Part shown: one piece after another, positions 51,510 through 59,699 of the stretch
How positions within the stretch are numbered: position 1 is the first letter of the stretch
Layout: each line of letters begins with the position of its first letter
Source of the DNA: Micromonospora chaiyaphumensis
GTDB lineage: Bacteria > Actinomycetota > Actinomycetes > Mycobacteriales > Micromonosporaceae
Assembly (NCBI RefSeq): GCF_900091435.1
Contig: NZ_FMCS01000003.1
Location: 62,001-126,000, forward strand
Direction of reading: 5' to 3'
Length of the DNA stretch: 64,000 nucleotides
Program-made: the position numbers and the translations under genes
Notes under the pieces: generated by a model
Told to the model about the DNA's origin: nothing
The model's database searches: none
Seen by the model: only the letters and a program-made list of their open reading frames with translations

Positions 51510-52313
51510 TCATGCGGCCGGTACGGCGAACTGGCCCGGGGTGCGGCCGGTGCCGGCCGGCCCCCGGTACGCCTGGGCGAGGTCGAGCCAGCGGTCGGCC
51601 TCCGGCCCGGTGGCCCGCAGCCCCAGGTCGTCGCGGTGGCGACGGCGGGTGACCAGCAGGCACAGGTCCTCGGCGGAGCCCCAGACGGAGTTCGGGGCGT
51701 CCTCCGGCCCGAACCGCCAGCGGTCGCCGGACGGCGCCACGATGTCGAAGTGGAAGGTCGTGTCCGGCGGGGTCAGCTTCCGCGCGTGGTAGCCGAAGTC
51801 CCAGGTCCGGACGGCGAACTCCACGAGGTACCGCAGCCGGTCGGTGCGGGTGCGGCGCACGCCGAGCGTGTCGGCGATGTCCTGGCCGTGGCCGAACAGT
51901 TCCATCATGCCGGCGGCGGCCAGCACGGGCGCGGGCAGCGGGCGGACCAGCCACGGCACCACCTGCCCGGCGGGCACCGCCGCCAGCGCGCGCTCGGTCT
52001 GGGCCCGCTGGCGGCGCCACTTCACCAGCAGCTCGGCCGGGGTGTCGTGCAGGTGCGGCGCCATCGCGGCGACGACGTTGGCGTTGAAGTCCGGGCCCAG
52101 CCCGCCGGCCATCGCGGTGAACCCGTCGGGGTCGGCGGCGGCGAACCCGGCCAGGTGGAAGGTGGCGGTCAGGTGCGCCATCTGGTGCGTGATCGTCCAC
52201 CCGACCGCCGGCGTGGGCAGCTGCCACTGCTCGTCGGAGAGGTCCGCCACCAGTTGGTCGATCTCGTCGCCGTCGGCCGCCAGGGCCGCGATCACATCCT
52301 GCTGCTCAGCCAC
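51510..52313 (-). CDS. DinB-like/maleylpyruvate isomerase family protein (TIGR03084-like)
   Basis: A 267-residue four-helix-bundle metal-binding protein. VGWTITHQMAHLTATFHLAG supplies the first metal His and MMELFGHGQDIADTLG the HxxxD-type pair typical of this family, including mycothiol-dependent members. The second half contains a beta-rich domain (FDIVAPSGDRWRFGPE). In actinomycetes some relatives are mycothiol S-transferases, so detoxification or thiol addition is possible, but no function can be assigned. It lies in the leftward block between the monooxygenase and the AhpD-like gene. Confidence 0.8.
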   Translation of the reverse strand: MAEQQDVIAALAADGDEIDQLVADLSDEQWQLPTPAVGWTITHQMAHLTATFHLAGFAAADPDGFTAMAGGLGPDFNANVVAAMAPHLHDTPAELLVKWRRQRAQTERALAAVPAGQVVPWLVRPLPAPVLAAAGMMELFGHGQDIADTLGVRRTRTDRLRYLVEFAVRTWDFGYHARKLTPPDTTFHFDIVAPSGDRWRFGPEDAPNSVWGSAEDLCLLVTRRRHRDDLGLRATGPEADRWLDLAQAYRGPAGTGRTPGQFAVPAA

Positions 52314-52389
52314 CTGCTCGTTCCTCTCGGTCGGGGTCCGGCGCGCGACCGGCGGGCCAGCGCGTTCCGGACCGTCGGGCCGGGCGCGG

Positions 52390-53529
52390 TCAGTCCCAGG
52401 ATGGTGGGGCGGCGGTGGGCGTGTCTTCTCCCGAAATGCTCGGCTGCCCGCCGCCGGCGCGGCGGAGGTCCTCGTGCAGCCGCCCGCCGGCCTGCCGGGC
52501 CGCGGCGAGGCTGGCCCACGCGCACAGCGCGACCAGCGCGGCGTCGTCGTGGCCGGCCGCCCGCACCTCGCCGATCAGCCGGTCGGTGACCTGGTAGGAC
52601 GCGAGTGTGACGAGCAGCGCCAGGCGTGCCGCGGGGCGCTGCGCCGGGTCCAGCGGCGCGACGAGCGCGTCCAGTTCGGACCGGCCGACCGGTCCGGGTG
52701 TCCCCTCGCCGGCGTGGGCCAGCCGGTCGCCCACGAGCCGGCGCACCGGTTCGGGCGCGGCCGTGGCGGCGCACTCGTCGATCGCGCGGGCGGCGCGGGC
52801 CAGCGCGTCGGCGATGAGCGGGCTGCCCGCCGCCCAGGCGAGGTCGGGCGGTGCGGCGGCGGGTGGCAGCAGCGCCAGCGACCGGCCGGGCGGCCGGTCG
52901 GGGCGGGCCAGCGCGCCGAACAACCCGGCGGCGGCCCGCCGCGCGCCGCCCCGGGCCGCCGGGGGCAGGGCGGGCAGCGGCGAGTCGGTGAGGAAGACGT
53001 TCACCATGCGGTTCAGGTAGTGGAAGGTGACCGCCACCCCGATGAGCCCTGCGGACCGGGCGGCGGGGAACGGCGGCGGCGGGCGGCGGGCCGGGTCGGG
53101 TGAGCCGCTGGCCTCCGCCCATGCCGCCAGGTCGCGCAGCCGCGGGTCGGTCAGCCCTCCGGCGCCCCGGTCGACGACCGCCGGCGCGCCCGCCCGGCCC
53201 ACGAGCCCGGTCAGCGTCGCGCCGTGCACCTCGACGCAGTACGGGCAGCGGTTGCCGTGCGACACCGCGGCGGCCACCGCCTCCCGGGCCGCCCGCTCGC
53301 CCGGCCCGGCGGTCAGCAGCGTCTCGCGCAGCATGAGCCAGCTCGCGGCGAGGGCGGGCGGGGCGGGGGAGTGCAGGGCGATCGGCGGGGCGAGCATGCC
53401 GAAGTCGTCGACGACCTGCCGGTAGACGTCGGCCACCGTCCCGCGGGCGGCGCCCGGCGCGACCGGCCGGACGTGCCGGACCTGGGCGAGGCTGGTCTTC
53501 CGCATGGCCCGGGCGAGCAGTTTTCCCAT
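52390..53529 (-). CDS. AhpD/carboxymuconolactone decarboxylase-like protein (copy 1)
   Basis: A 379-residue protein with an AhpD-like core. AVSHGNRCPYCVEVHGATL carries the CxxCxxxH redox motif, and VAVTFHYLNRMVNVFL is conserved with the paralogue at 56134-57198. It is longer than canonical AhpD (~180), as two all-helical repeats appear fused (a second ASYQVTDRLIGEVRAAG region at the C-terminus). It is a likely thiol peroxidase-like or redox partner protein. The C-terminal Pro/Thr/Ser-rich tail is unlike the paralogue. Its location beside a GMC oxidoreductase suggests it could deal with peroxide produced by that enzyme. Confidence 0.82.
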   Translation of the reverse strand: MGKLLARAMRKTSLAQVRHVRPVAPGAARGTVADVYRQVVDDFGMLAPPIALHSPAPPALAASWLMLRETLLTAGPGERAAREAVAAAVSHGNRCPYCVEVHGATLTGLVGRAGAPAVVDRGAGGLTDPRLRDLAAWAEASGSPDPARRPPPPFPAARSAGLIGVAVTFHYLNRMVNVFLTDSPLPALPPAARGGARRAAAGLFGALARPDRPPGRSLALLPPAAAPPDLAWAAGSPLIADALARAARAIDECAATAAPEPVRRLVGDRLAHAGEGTPGPVGRSELDALVAPLDPAQRPAARLALLVTLASYQVTDRLIGEVRAAGHDDAALVALCAWASLAAARQAGGRLHEDLRRAGGGQPSISGEDTPTAAPPSWD

Positions 53530-53591
53530 CGCTTCTCCTCCTGCGCCGGCCGGCCGGCGGTCCGCCCGCCCCGGCCGCCGGCCGTCGCCGG

Positions 53592-55229
53592 TCAGCCGCG
53601 CAGCGCCGGGGGGCGGGCGGACACGGTGGAGCCCTCGGGCAGCCCACCGTGGTAGGTCACCGGCACCCCGCGCTCCTGCGCGGCCCGCACGATGCCCGGA
53701 ATGGCCCGCTCGGCGAGGGCGGCGATGGTCAGCGCCGGGTTCACGGTCAGCGCGCCCGGCACCGCGGAGCCGTCGGTGACGAACACGCCCGGGTGCCGCC
53801 GCAGCTCGTGCCGGTCGTCCAGGGCCGAGGTCTCCGGGTCGTCACCGATCCGGCAGGACGCCAGCGGGTGCACCGTGTACGCCCCGACCACGTCGTTCGT
53901 CCACGGCATGACCCGGGCCAGCCCGTCGCGCTCCAGGATGTCGCGCACGTCGGCGTCGGCGGCCGCCCAGCCCCGCCGCGTGTCGGCGGTCGGCACGTAG
54001 CGCAGCGGGCCGCGGCCCAGCATCTGCTGGGAGATCCGCTCGGCGTTGCCGGTGGCCGGCGGCGGCCCGAAGACGCCCTCGTTGTCGTCCTCGGACATCG
54101 TGAAGATCGTCAGCCACGACTGCCAGCGGCGCATCAGCTCCTTCTTCTCGGCGCCGAACCAGGTCGGGCCGGTGGCGTCCGGGACCTGCGCCAGGATGGT
54201 GCCCAGGCCGGGCGGGAAGTAGAGCTGCTCCAGCGAGTACCGCTCGAACTCCGGCAGGTCCGGGTCGAGGCGGTCCCAGCTCGCCACGGTCGGGCCGCGC
54301 CCGATCTGGTTCGCCGCGTACGCCTGCCCGCCCGGCCGGCTCAGGCCCAGCACCGACCGGACCCGGTCCTCGTCGAAGACCGCCGTGTTGAGCCGCTCGC
54401 CGTTGCCGGAGAAGTACCGGCCCACGGCCGGCGGCATGGGGCCCAGATCCGGCTCGGAGCGGCGGAGGATGACCGGGGTGGCGCCGGCGCCCGCGGCCAC
54501 GATGACGATCTTCGCCTCGATGACGCCCTCGTCGTGCAGCACCCGGTAGTCCTCGTCGTCGACGATCCGGTAGTGCACCCGGTAGCCGCCGTCGTCGGTG
54601 CGGGAGAGGTGCTGCACCTCGTGCAGCGGGCGGATCTCCGCGCCGTGCGCCAGCGCCGCCGGCAGGTAGTTGAGCAGCAGCGACCGCTTCGCGTCGTAAC
54701 GGCAGCCGGCCATCATCCAGTTGCAGTTGGTGCAGCGGTCCAGGTCGACCGCGGACGGCACCGGGTTGGCCGTGCGGCCGGCGTGCGCGCAGGCGGCCGC
54801 GAACAGGCCGCCGGCGTAGGGGACCTGGTCCCAGCCGTACCGGGTCACCGGCAGCGCCTCGGTGACGCGGTCGTACCACGGGTCCAGGGTGTCGCGGTTG
54901 ATCGACGCCGGCCACATCCGGCGCCCGATGCCGCCGCGCCGCTCGAAGACGAACCGCGGCGCCCGCGGCATGGTCGCGAAGTAGACCACGCTGCCGCCGC
55001 CCACGCAGTTGCCGCCGAGGACGCTCATCCCGTCGCCGACCACGAAGTCGAAGATCCGGGTGTACGAGGAGCCCAGCTCGAAGTCCTGGTCGAACTCGTC
55101 GCCGCTGAGCCAGGGCCCGCGTTCCAGCACCACCACCCGGGCGCCACCGGCCGCGAGGTGGTACGCGGGGATCGCGCCGCCGAAGCCGCTGCCGATCACG
55201 AGGACGTCGGTGCTCTCGGTGCTGTTCAT
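53592..55229 (-). CDS. GMC-type FAD oxidoreductase (cholesterol oxidase-like)
   Basis: A 545-residue GMC oxidoreductase: N-terminal FAD motif VLVIGSGFGGAIPAYHLA, GGNCVGGGSVVYFATMP, the ferredoxin-like CTNCNWMMAGC segment seen in cholesterol-oxidase relatives, and the C-terminal HPLASCRIG and GALTVNPALTIAALAERA (active-site region with Asn-Pro). An oxidoreductase of this kind (SgcE9-like) is conserved beside PKSE genes in several 9-membered enediyne clusters. The ATG overlaps the stop of the preceding small gene as ATGA, implying a two-subunit complex. It may oxidise a core alcohol. Confidence 0.9.
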   Translation of the reverse strand: MNSTESTDVLVIGSGFGGAIPAYHLAAGGARVVVLERGPWLSGDEFDQDFELGSSYTRIFDFVVGDGMSVLGGNCVGGGSVVYFATMPRAPRFVFERRGGIGRRMWPASINRDTLDPWYDRVTEALPVTRYGWDQVPYAGGLFAAACAHAGRTANPVPSAVDLDRCTNCNWMMAGCRYDAKRSLLLNYLPAALAHGAEIRPLHEVQHLSRTDDGGYRVHYRIVDDEDYRVLHDEGVIEAKIVIVAAGAGATPVILRRSEPDLGPMPPAVGRYFSGNGERLNTAVFDEDRVRSVLGLSRPGGQAYAANQIGRGPTVASWDRLDPDLPEFERYSLEQLYFPPGLGTILAQVPDATGPTWFGAEKKELMRRWQSWLTIFTMSEDDNEGVFGPPPATGNAERISQQMLGRGPLRYVPTADTRRGWAAADADVRDILERDGLARVMPWTNDVVGAYTVHPLASCRIGDDPETSALDDRHELRRHPGVFVTDGSAVPGALTVNPALTIAALAERAIPGIVRAAQERGVPVTYHGGLPEGSTVSARPPALRG

Positions 55230-55795
55230 GCCGGGCTCCCGGTGGAGGTGGTGTGCGGATGCAGCGGCGCCAGCGGCCGCCCGTAGGAGTACTCGGGGAA
55301 CCGCCACAGGCCGTCGGCGTCGGGCCGGTGGTATCCGATGGTGAGCAGGCCGGGGTGCCCGGCGGCCAGCGCCGCGTGCGTGCCCAGGTGCGCGGCGCTG
55401 TCGAAGGCCATGTTGCTGAACAGGGCCAGCCCCACCCACATCTCCTTCTCGGGGTGGTCCACGGCCAGCAGTTCCTGGAGCAGGCGGGTGCGGTCGGCGT
55501 GTTCGAGCGCCACGAACGGCGGCACCGAGGGGTCCAGCGCGTGGCCCTGCTCCTGGGCGTAGCGGCTCGCGTGGGCGTTCAGCGCTCCCGCGAGCGGCTC
55601 CAGCACCGCCGCGTACCCGCTGGCCGGATGTTCCAGCAGCTCGAGCGCGCCGGCCGCGACGGCCCCGCCGCCGGCCGCCGCGCCGGCGACCGCCCGGTCC
55701 TCCGGCCACCGTTTCTCGCCCGGCACGATCGTGTCGGCGAACGCTTCGATCGTCATGACCCGCACCTGGTCGGCATCGCTCGTGTCGGCGTGCAC
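55226..55795 (-). CDS. Small partner of the GMC oxidoreductase (DUF5987/GMC subunit 3-like)
   Basis: A 189-residue protein beginning VRVMTIEAFADTIVPGEKRWPEDR, the pattern of gluconate 2-dehydrogenase subunit-3-like and DUF5987 proteins, which are encoded next to GMC dehydrogenases. WVGLALFSNMAFDSAAHLGT and LWRFPEYSYGRP are further conserved-looking blocks. No clear signal peptide is present, unlike classical gluconate dehydrogenase small subunits. The ATGA overlap with the GMC gene supports stoichiometric expression as a complex. Confidence 0.75.
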   Translation of the reverse strand: MHADTSDADQVRVMTIEAFADTIVPGEKRWPEDRAVAGAAAGGGAVAAGALELLEHPASGYAAVLEPLAGALNAHASRYAQEQGHALDPSVPPFVALEHADRTRLLQELLAVDHPEKEMWVGLALFSNMAFDSAAHLGTHAALAAGHPGLLTIGYHRPDADGLWRFPEYSYGRPLAPLHPHTTSTGSPA

Positions 55796-56133
55796 AGCTG
55801 CCCTCTTCCTGTGGCGGTCGGGGCGGCGTACCCCGGTTCGATGTGCGGGCCGGCGCGCGCCGCGGACGGAAAGGGACGCGGGTCGACGTCGCGGCGGCGG
55901 TGCCGGCCGCGGCGACCTGCGTGAATGTGCGATTCATCGTGCCGACGGGCCGGATCGCCCCGCACCTTCGACGTTGCGGTGGTATCCACCCACGACGGTC
56001 TTCTTGCCGCGTGCGCAATCGACCGCGCGGCGTTCCCGGCCCGGGTCCGCCGCCGAATACTGGCAGTGGCGCGGCCGCCACGCGGCTGCGTCCGCGCCGG
56101 TCCGGGCCGGCGCCAGATGACGCGGGAGGGGAC
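55796..56133. other. 338-bp divergent intergenic region
   Basis: No convincing gene was found. It lies between the leftward GMC-led unit and the rightward enediyne-core unit and should contain both promoters. It includes CCGCACCTTCGA near 55960-55971, related to the 12-mers at 30771 and 45544, and a GGGAGGGG ribosome site before 56134. Confidence 0.45.
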
Positions 56134-57198
56134 ATGATCGTGGGGCGGGTGGCGTCGTCGGTGGTCCGGCGGCACGTCAAGTACGTGACTCCGGTGCCGA
56201 CGGCCGCGGCGAGCGGGCTGGTGGCGGAGACGTACGCGCAGATCGCCGACGAGATGCGGCTGGTGGTGACGCCGGCCCTGCCGCACTCGGTCGTCCCGGA
56301 GCTGCTCGCCGCCTACTGGATGCTCAGCCGCGAGCCGCTGCTGCCCACCACGGCGGTGGACCGTTCGGTGAAGGAGGCGGTGGCCGCGGCGGTGTCGGTG
56401 GCCAACATCTGCCCGTACTGCGTCGACATGCACAGCGTCGGCCTCTACGACCTGGCCGGGGAGCCGGACGCCGAGGCCGTGGTCGCCGACCGGGTCGAGG
56501 AGATGGCCGACGACCGGCTGCGCCGGGCCGCGCGCTGGGCGCGCGCCGCGCACACCGCCGACGCCCCGCCGTTCCCGTTCGACGAGGCCGCGCGGCCCGA
56601 GCTGGTCGGGGTCGTGGTGGGCTTCCACTACGTCAGCCGCATGGTCAACGTCTTCCTGGCCAACTTCCTCCTGCCGCCCGGCCTCAGCCCGCGGGCGCGG
56701 CGCCGGTTGAAGCGCGGCATCAGCCGGGTGCTGCATCCGGCACTGCACGACCCGCGGGAGCCCGGCCGCTCGGTGCCGCTGCTGCCGGTGGCCCCCCTGC
56801 CCGCGTCCGCCGCCTGGGCCGCCGGCAACCCGCACGTGGCCGCGGCGACCGCCCGGGCCTACGCGGCGTTCGAGGCCGCCGGGGAGCGGGCGCTGAGCCC
56901 GGCGGTGCGGCACCTGGTCGAGGAACGGCTCGCCGGCTGGCGCGGCGAGGACACCGGCCTGAGCCGCCGCTGGTGCGAGCTGCTCGTCGAGGGGCTGCCC
57001 GAGGTGGACCGAGCCGCCGGCCGGCTCGCCCTGCTCACCGCGTTCGCCTCCTACCAGGTGGACGAGGAGGTGATCGGCGAGTTCCGCCGGCACCACCCGG
57101 ACGACCGCAGCCTCGTGGAGGCGGTGTCGTGGGCCAGTTTCGCGGTGGCCCGGGAGGTGGGTGCCCGGCACCTCGCCGCCGACGCGTCCCGCACCTGA
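56134..57198 (+). CDS. AhpD/carboxymuconolactone decarboxylase-like protein (copy 2)
   Basis: A 354-residue paralogue of the protein at 52390-53529. AVSVANICPYCVDMHSVGLY has the CxxCxxxH motif, GFHYVSRMVNVFLANFLLP matches the paralogue, and LALLTAFASYQVDEEVIGEF marks the second helical repeat. ATG 56134 follows GGGAGGGGAC. It is the first gene of the rightward unit leading to the PKSE. Having two copies, one on each side of the GMC pair, suggests related but distinct redox or scaffolding tasks; possibly a heterodimer. Confidence 0.83.
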   Translation: MIVGRVASSVVRRHVKYVTPVPTAAASGLVAETYAQIADEMRLVVTPALPHSVVPELLAAYWMLSREPLLPTTAVDRSVKEAVAAAVSVANICPYCVDMHSVGLYDLAGEPDAEAVVADRVEEMADDRLRRAARWARAAHTADAPPFPFDEAARPELVGVVVGFHYVSRMVNVFLANFLLPPGLSPRARRRLKRGISRVLHPALHDPREPGRSVPLLPVAPLPASAAWAAGNPHVAAATARAYAAFEAAGERALSPAVRHLVEERLAGWRGEDTGLSRRWCELLVEGLPEVDRAAGRLALLTAFASYQVDEEVIGEFRRHHPDDRSLVEAVSWASFAVAREVGARHLAADASRT

Positions 57199-57297
57199 GC
57201 ACGGTGGAAGACGCGGCACCGCCGCGCCGGACGGCAGTCTGGGGAGGCGCTTGTGCCGGTCGCGCGGACGCCGGCAGCGATCCCCCTAGGAGGCAAC

Positions 57298-57867
57298 GTG
57301 ACCAGCTACGGAGTGGCCCTCACGGAGACCGGCGGTCGTCCGGGGCGCCTCAACGGAGCCCACCACCGCTTCGCGTTGAACGCGTTCATGGTCGTGGTCA
57401 TCGGCCACTGGGCCGAGCACCTGACCCAGGCGTACCAGATCTGGGTGTTGGGCTGGCCGGTGCCGCAGGCCCGCGGCGTGCTCGGGCTGGCCTACCCCTG
57501 GCTGGTGACCTCGGAGTGGCTGCACTACGGCTACGCCCTCGTGATGCTGGTCGGCCTGTGGATGCTGCGACCGGGCTTCACCGGCCGCAGCCGCGGCTGG
57601 TGGACGGCCGCCCTGGCCATCCAGTTCTGGCACCACATCGAGCACCTGCTGCTGCTCCTGCAGGCCCAGACCGGCCACTTCCTGTTCGGCCGCCCGGTGC
57701 CGACGAGCCTCCTGCAACTGGTGCTGCCCCGGGTCGAGCTGCACCTGTTCTACAACACGGTGGTCTTCCTGCCGATGGTCGTGGCCATGTACCTGCACCT
57801 GCGGCCGAGCCCGGCGGAGCAGCGGCTCATGGCCTGCTCCTGCCGCCCGGCCGCGGCGCGGGCATGA
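57298..57867 (+). CDS. Small integral membrane protein
   Basis: A 189-residue hydrophobic protein with about four predicted membrane segments (around FALNAFMVVVIGHWAEH, LHYGYALVMLVGLWMLRPG, WWTAALAIQFWHHIEHLLLL and FYNTVVFLPMVVAMYLHL). It is rich in membrane-proximal His (GHWAEHLTQ, WHHIEH, VELHLFYN), suggesting metal or heme binding. GTG 57298 is preceded by TAGGAGG. Its stop overlaps the CopC-like gene. The CopC-like partner and His content suggest copper or redox handling at the membrane, but no defined family was recognised. Confidence 0.75.
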   Translation: MTSYGVALTETGGRPGRLNGAHHRFALNAFMVVVIGHWAEHLTQAYQIWVLGWPVPQARGVLGLAYPWLVTSEWLHYGYALVMLVGLWMLRPGFTGRSRGWWTAALAIQFWHHIEHLLLLLQAQTGHFLFGRPVPTSLLQLVLPRVELHLFYNTVVFLPMVVAMYLHLRPSPAEQRLMACSCRPAAARA

Positions 57868-58451
57868 CCGGGGCGACGCCGGTCGCCGAGGGGAGCCGGT
57901 CCCCGGCCCGGGCCCGGGTGCTCGCCGCCGTCGTGCTCACCGTCGTGGTCGGGGTCGCGCTGCTGCTGGCCACCGGCCGGGAGCCGGAGCTGCGGCTGGT
58001 CGGCGCGGAGCCGGGCGGGGACGCACCGCTGCGCACCGCGCCGACCAGCGTGTCGCTCACCTTCAGCGACGACCTGTCGGCGGTGGCGGCGCACCTGAGC
58101 GTCGCCGGCCCGGACGGCCGCCCGGTCAGCCGCGGCGCACCGACGGTCGACGGCCGCCGGCTCGCCGTGTCCACCGTCGACGGCGGCCCGGGCCGATACC
58201 GGCTCGCGTACCACCTGAGCCTGACCGACGGCAGCGAGGTGACCGGCAGCGGCGAGTTCGTCGTCGGCACGGCCGCCGCCCCGGCGCCCGCGCCGGCGGA
58301 CTCCGCCGGGCACCAGCACCTGCGGCGGGACGGCTGGAACCTGGCCCTGGCCCTGGTCGACCTGGTGCTCGTGCTGGGCGCGCTGGTCGCCTTGCTGCCG
58401 GCCGGTCGCCGGCGCCGGCCGGCGCGCGGAGGCGGACCCGCGCGGCGCTGA
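57864..58451 (+). CDS. CopC-domain membrane-anchored protein
   Basis: A 195-residue protein: N-terminal membrane segment (VLAAVVLTVVVGVALLLATG), a CopC-like beta-sandwich (APLRTAPTSVSLTFSDDLSA, then YHLSLTDGSEVTGSGEFVVG, matching the CopC C-terminal strand WRVVSxDGHPxxGxFxF) and a C-terminal membrane segment (LALALVDLVLVLGALVALLP). The canonical HG of CopC is altered (DGSEVTG). CopC-like proteins bind copper outside the membrane; the function in enediyne clusters is unknown. Four-base overlap with the preceding membrane protein indicates a pair. Confidence 0.82.
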   Translation: MTGATPVAEGSRSPARARVLAAVVLTVVVGVALLLATGREPELRLVGAEPGGDAPLRTAPTSVSLTFSDDLSAVAAHLSVAGPDGRPVSRGAPTVDGRRLAVSTVDGGPGRYRLAYHLSLTDGSEVTGSGEFVVGTAAAPAPAPADSAGHQHLRRDGWNLALALVDLVLVLGALVALLPAGRRRRPARGGGPARR

Positions 58452-58522
58452 CGGTTCCGCCACCACCGAACCGGCGCCCGCCCGCGCGGCGTGCGGACGC
58501 CATCGCAGACAGGGGGAGACAC

Positions 58523-59518
58523 ATGCCCACCACACTCGGTTCCCTGCGGCGGCTGGTGCTGGCGCCGTCGCTGGCGGAGGTGACCTTCGCCCGGCGGGGC
58601 TTCCCGGTGCAGCCGTCCCCGGTGACCCGGCGACTCGAGGCCATCCCGCAGTCGGTGATCTGTGGCTTCGAGTGGGGCATCGACACCCGCGACGAGTGGG
58701 AGCTGGAACGGCGGCTCAGCTTCGTCGACGAGGAGTTGCGGGGCTTCGCCTACGAGGGCGCGACGATGGCGTGCACCGTGCTGGACGCCATGGGGCCCCG
58801 GCGGGGCGGGCGCACCCGCAGCCTGCTGCTGGGCCCGGGCGCGCCGCACCTGTTCCTCGCCTACATCGGCATCGGGTTCGCCATGGCCCGGCTGCCCCGG
58901 CTGCGGTGGCGGGCCGTGCTGCCCGATCTCACCGGGTCGCCGTACCACCCCACGATGAGCTGGCTGGCCGTCGACGGGTACGGCTTCGACCGGGCCTACT
59001 TCGAGACCGACCGGTACGTGCACCGGCAGGAGCGGCTGGCGCCGTACCCCTGGCTGGGCCGGGCCGACTACTTCCCGCGCGCCGTCGACCAGGGGATCGG
59101 GCGGTCATTGTGGTTCATCCACGCGGCCCGCCCCGACGACGTGGCGGCGGCCGTGGGCCGCTTCGCGCCGGAACGGCACGCCGACCTGTGGAGCGGGGTG
59201 GGGCTGGCCGCCACGTTCGCCGGCGGCGCCGACGCCGAGGCGCTCGCCGGCCTGCGCCGGCACGCCGGCCGGTACGCCCCCGACCTCGCCCAGGGCGCCG
59301 CGTTCGCCGCGAAGGCCCGCAGCCACGCCGGCTTCGTGCCCGAGCACTCCCAGGCGGCCATGACCGCGCTGGGCGGCTGCTCCGTCGAGGCGGCGGCCAC
59401 CCTCGCCGACGACGTGGCGGCCGACCTGGAGCGGGCGGGCGACGTCGAGCCGTACGAGGTGTGGCGGCGGGCGGTGCGGTCCCGGTTCTCCCCGGCGACG
59501 CTGTCCACCGGGGACTGA
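58523..59518 (+). CDS. DUF1702 enediyne core protein (UnbL/E3-like), copy 1
   Basis: A 331-residue DUF1702 protein. The N-terminus LRRLVLAPSLAEVTFARRGF, LRGFAYEGATMACTVLDAMG, HLFLAYIGIGFAMARLPRLR and VDGYGFDRAYFETDRYV are hallmark segments. DUF1702 genes accompany PKSE genes and are required for, or associated with, enediyne core formation, without a defined reaction. The start has GGGGGAGAC upstream. It is paralogous to the next gene and followed by a strong hairpin, unusual inside what is presumed to be one core operon. Confidence 0.87.
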   Translation: MPTTLGSLRRLVLAPSLAEVTFARRGFPVQPSPVTRRLEAIPQSVICGFEWGIDTRDEWELERRLSFVDEELRGFAYEGATMACTVLDAMGPRRGGRTRSLLLGPGAPHLFLAYIGIGFAMARLPRLRWRAVLPDLTGSPYHPTMSWLAVDGYGFDRAYFETDRYVHRQERLAPYPWLGRADYFPRAVDQGIGRSLWFIHAARPDDVAAAVGRFAPERHADLWSGVGLAATFAGGADAEALAGLRRHAGRYAPDLAQGAAFAAKARSHAGFVPEHSQAAMTALGGCSVEAAATLADDVAADLERAGDVEPYEVWRRAVRSRFSPATLSTGD

Positions 59519-59532
59519 CCCCCCGGTGCCCA

Positions 59533-59572
59533 CCGACGACCCGGCCACCCCACGCGGCGGCCGGGTCGTCGG
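59533..59572 (+). terminator. Hairpin between the two DUF1702 genes
   Basis: A perfect 14-bp inverted repeat (CCGACGACCCGGCC / GGCCGGGTCGTCGG) with a 12-nt loop begins 14 bp after the first DUF1702 stop. It is a probable terminator or attenuator. Confidence 0.6.
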
Positions 59573-59699
59573 CCGGGCCGCATCCGGCCGGCCGGGCCGT
59601 CAGTCCGCACCTTTGAAGAAGACCTCGCGTTCGTTTTCTTGCCACCATCGGAATTGACGTTTCCGCGTCCTTACCGCACCCACCGGCCTGGGGGGAAAC
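59573..59699 (+). promoter_or_regulatory. AT-richer leader before DUF1702 copy 2 and PKSE
   Basis: This stretch is noticeably AT-richer than its surroundings (for example TTTGAAGAAG, GTTTTCTTG and GGAATTGACG) and follows a hairpin, so it probably holds the promoter for DUF1702 copy 2 and the PKSE. It contains CCGCACCTTTGA near 59606-59617, related to the repeated intergenic motif. No -35/-10 pair is assigned with confidence. A GGGGGGAAAC site precedes the ATG at 59700. Confidence 0.4.
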
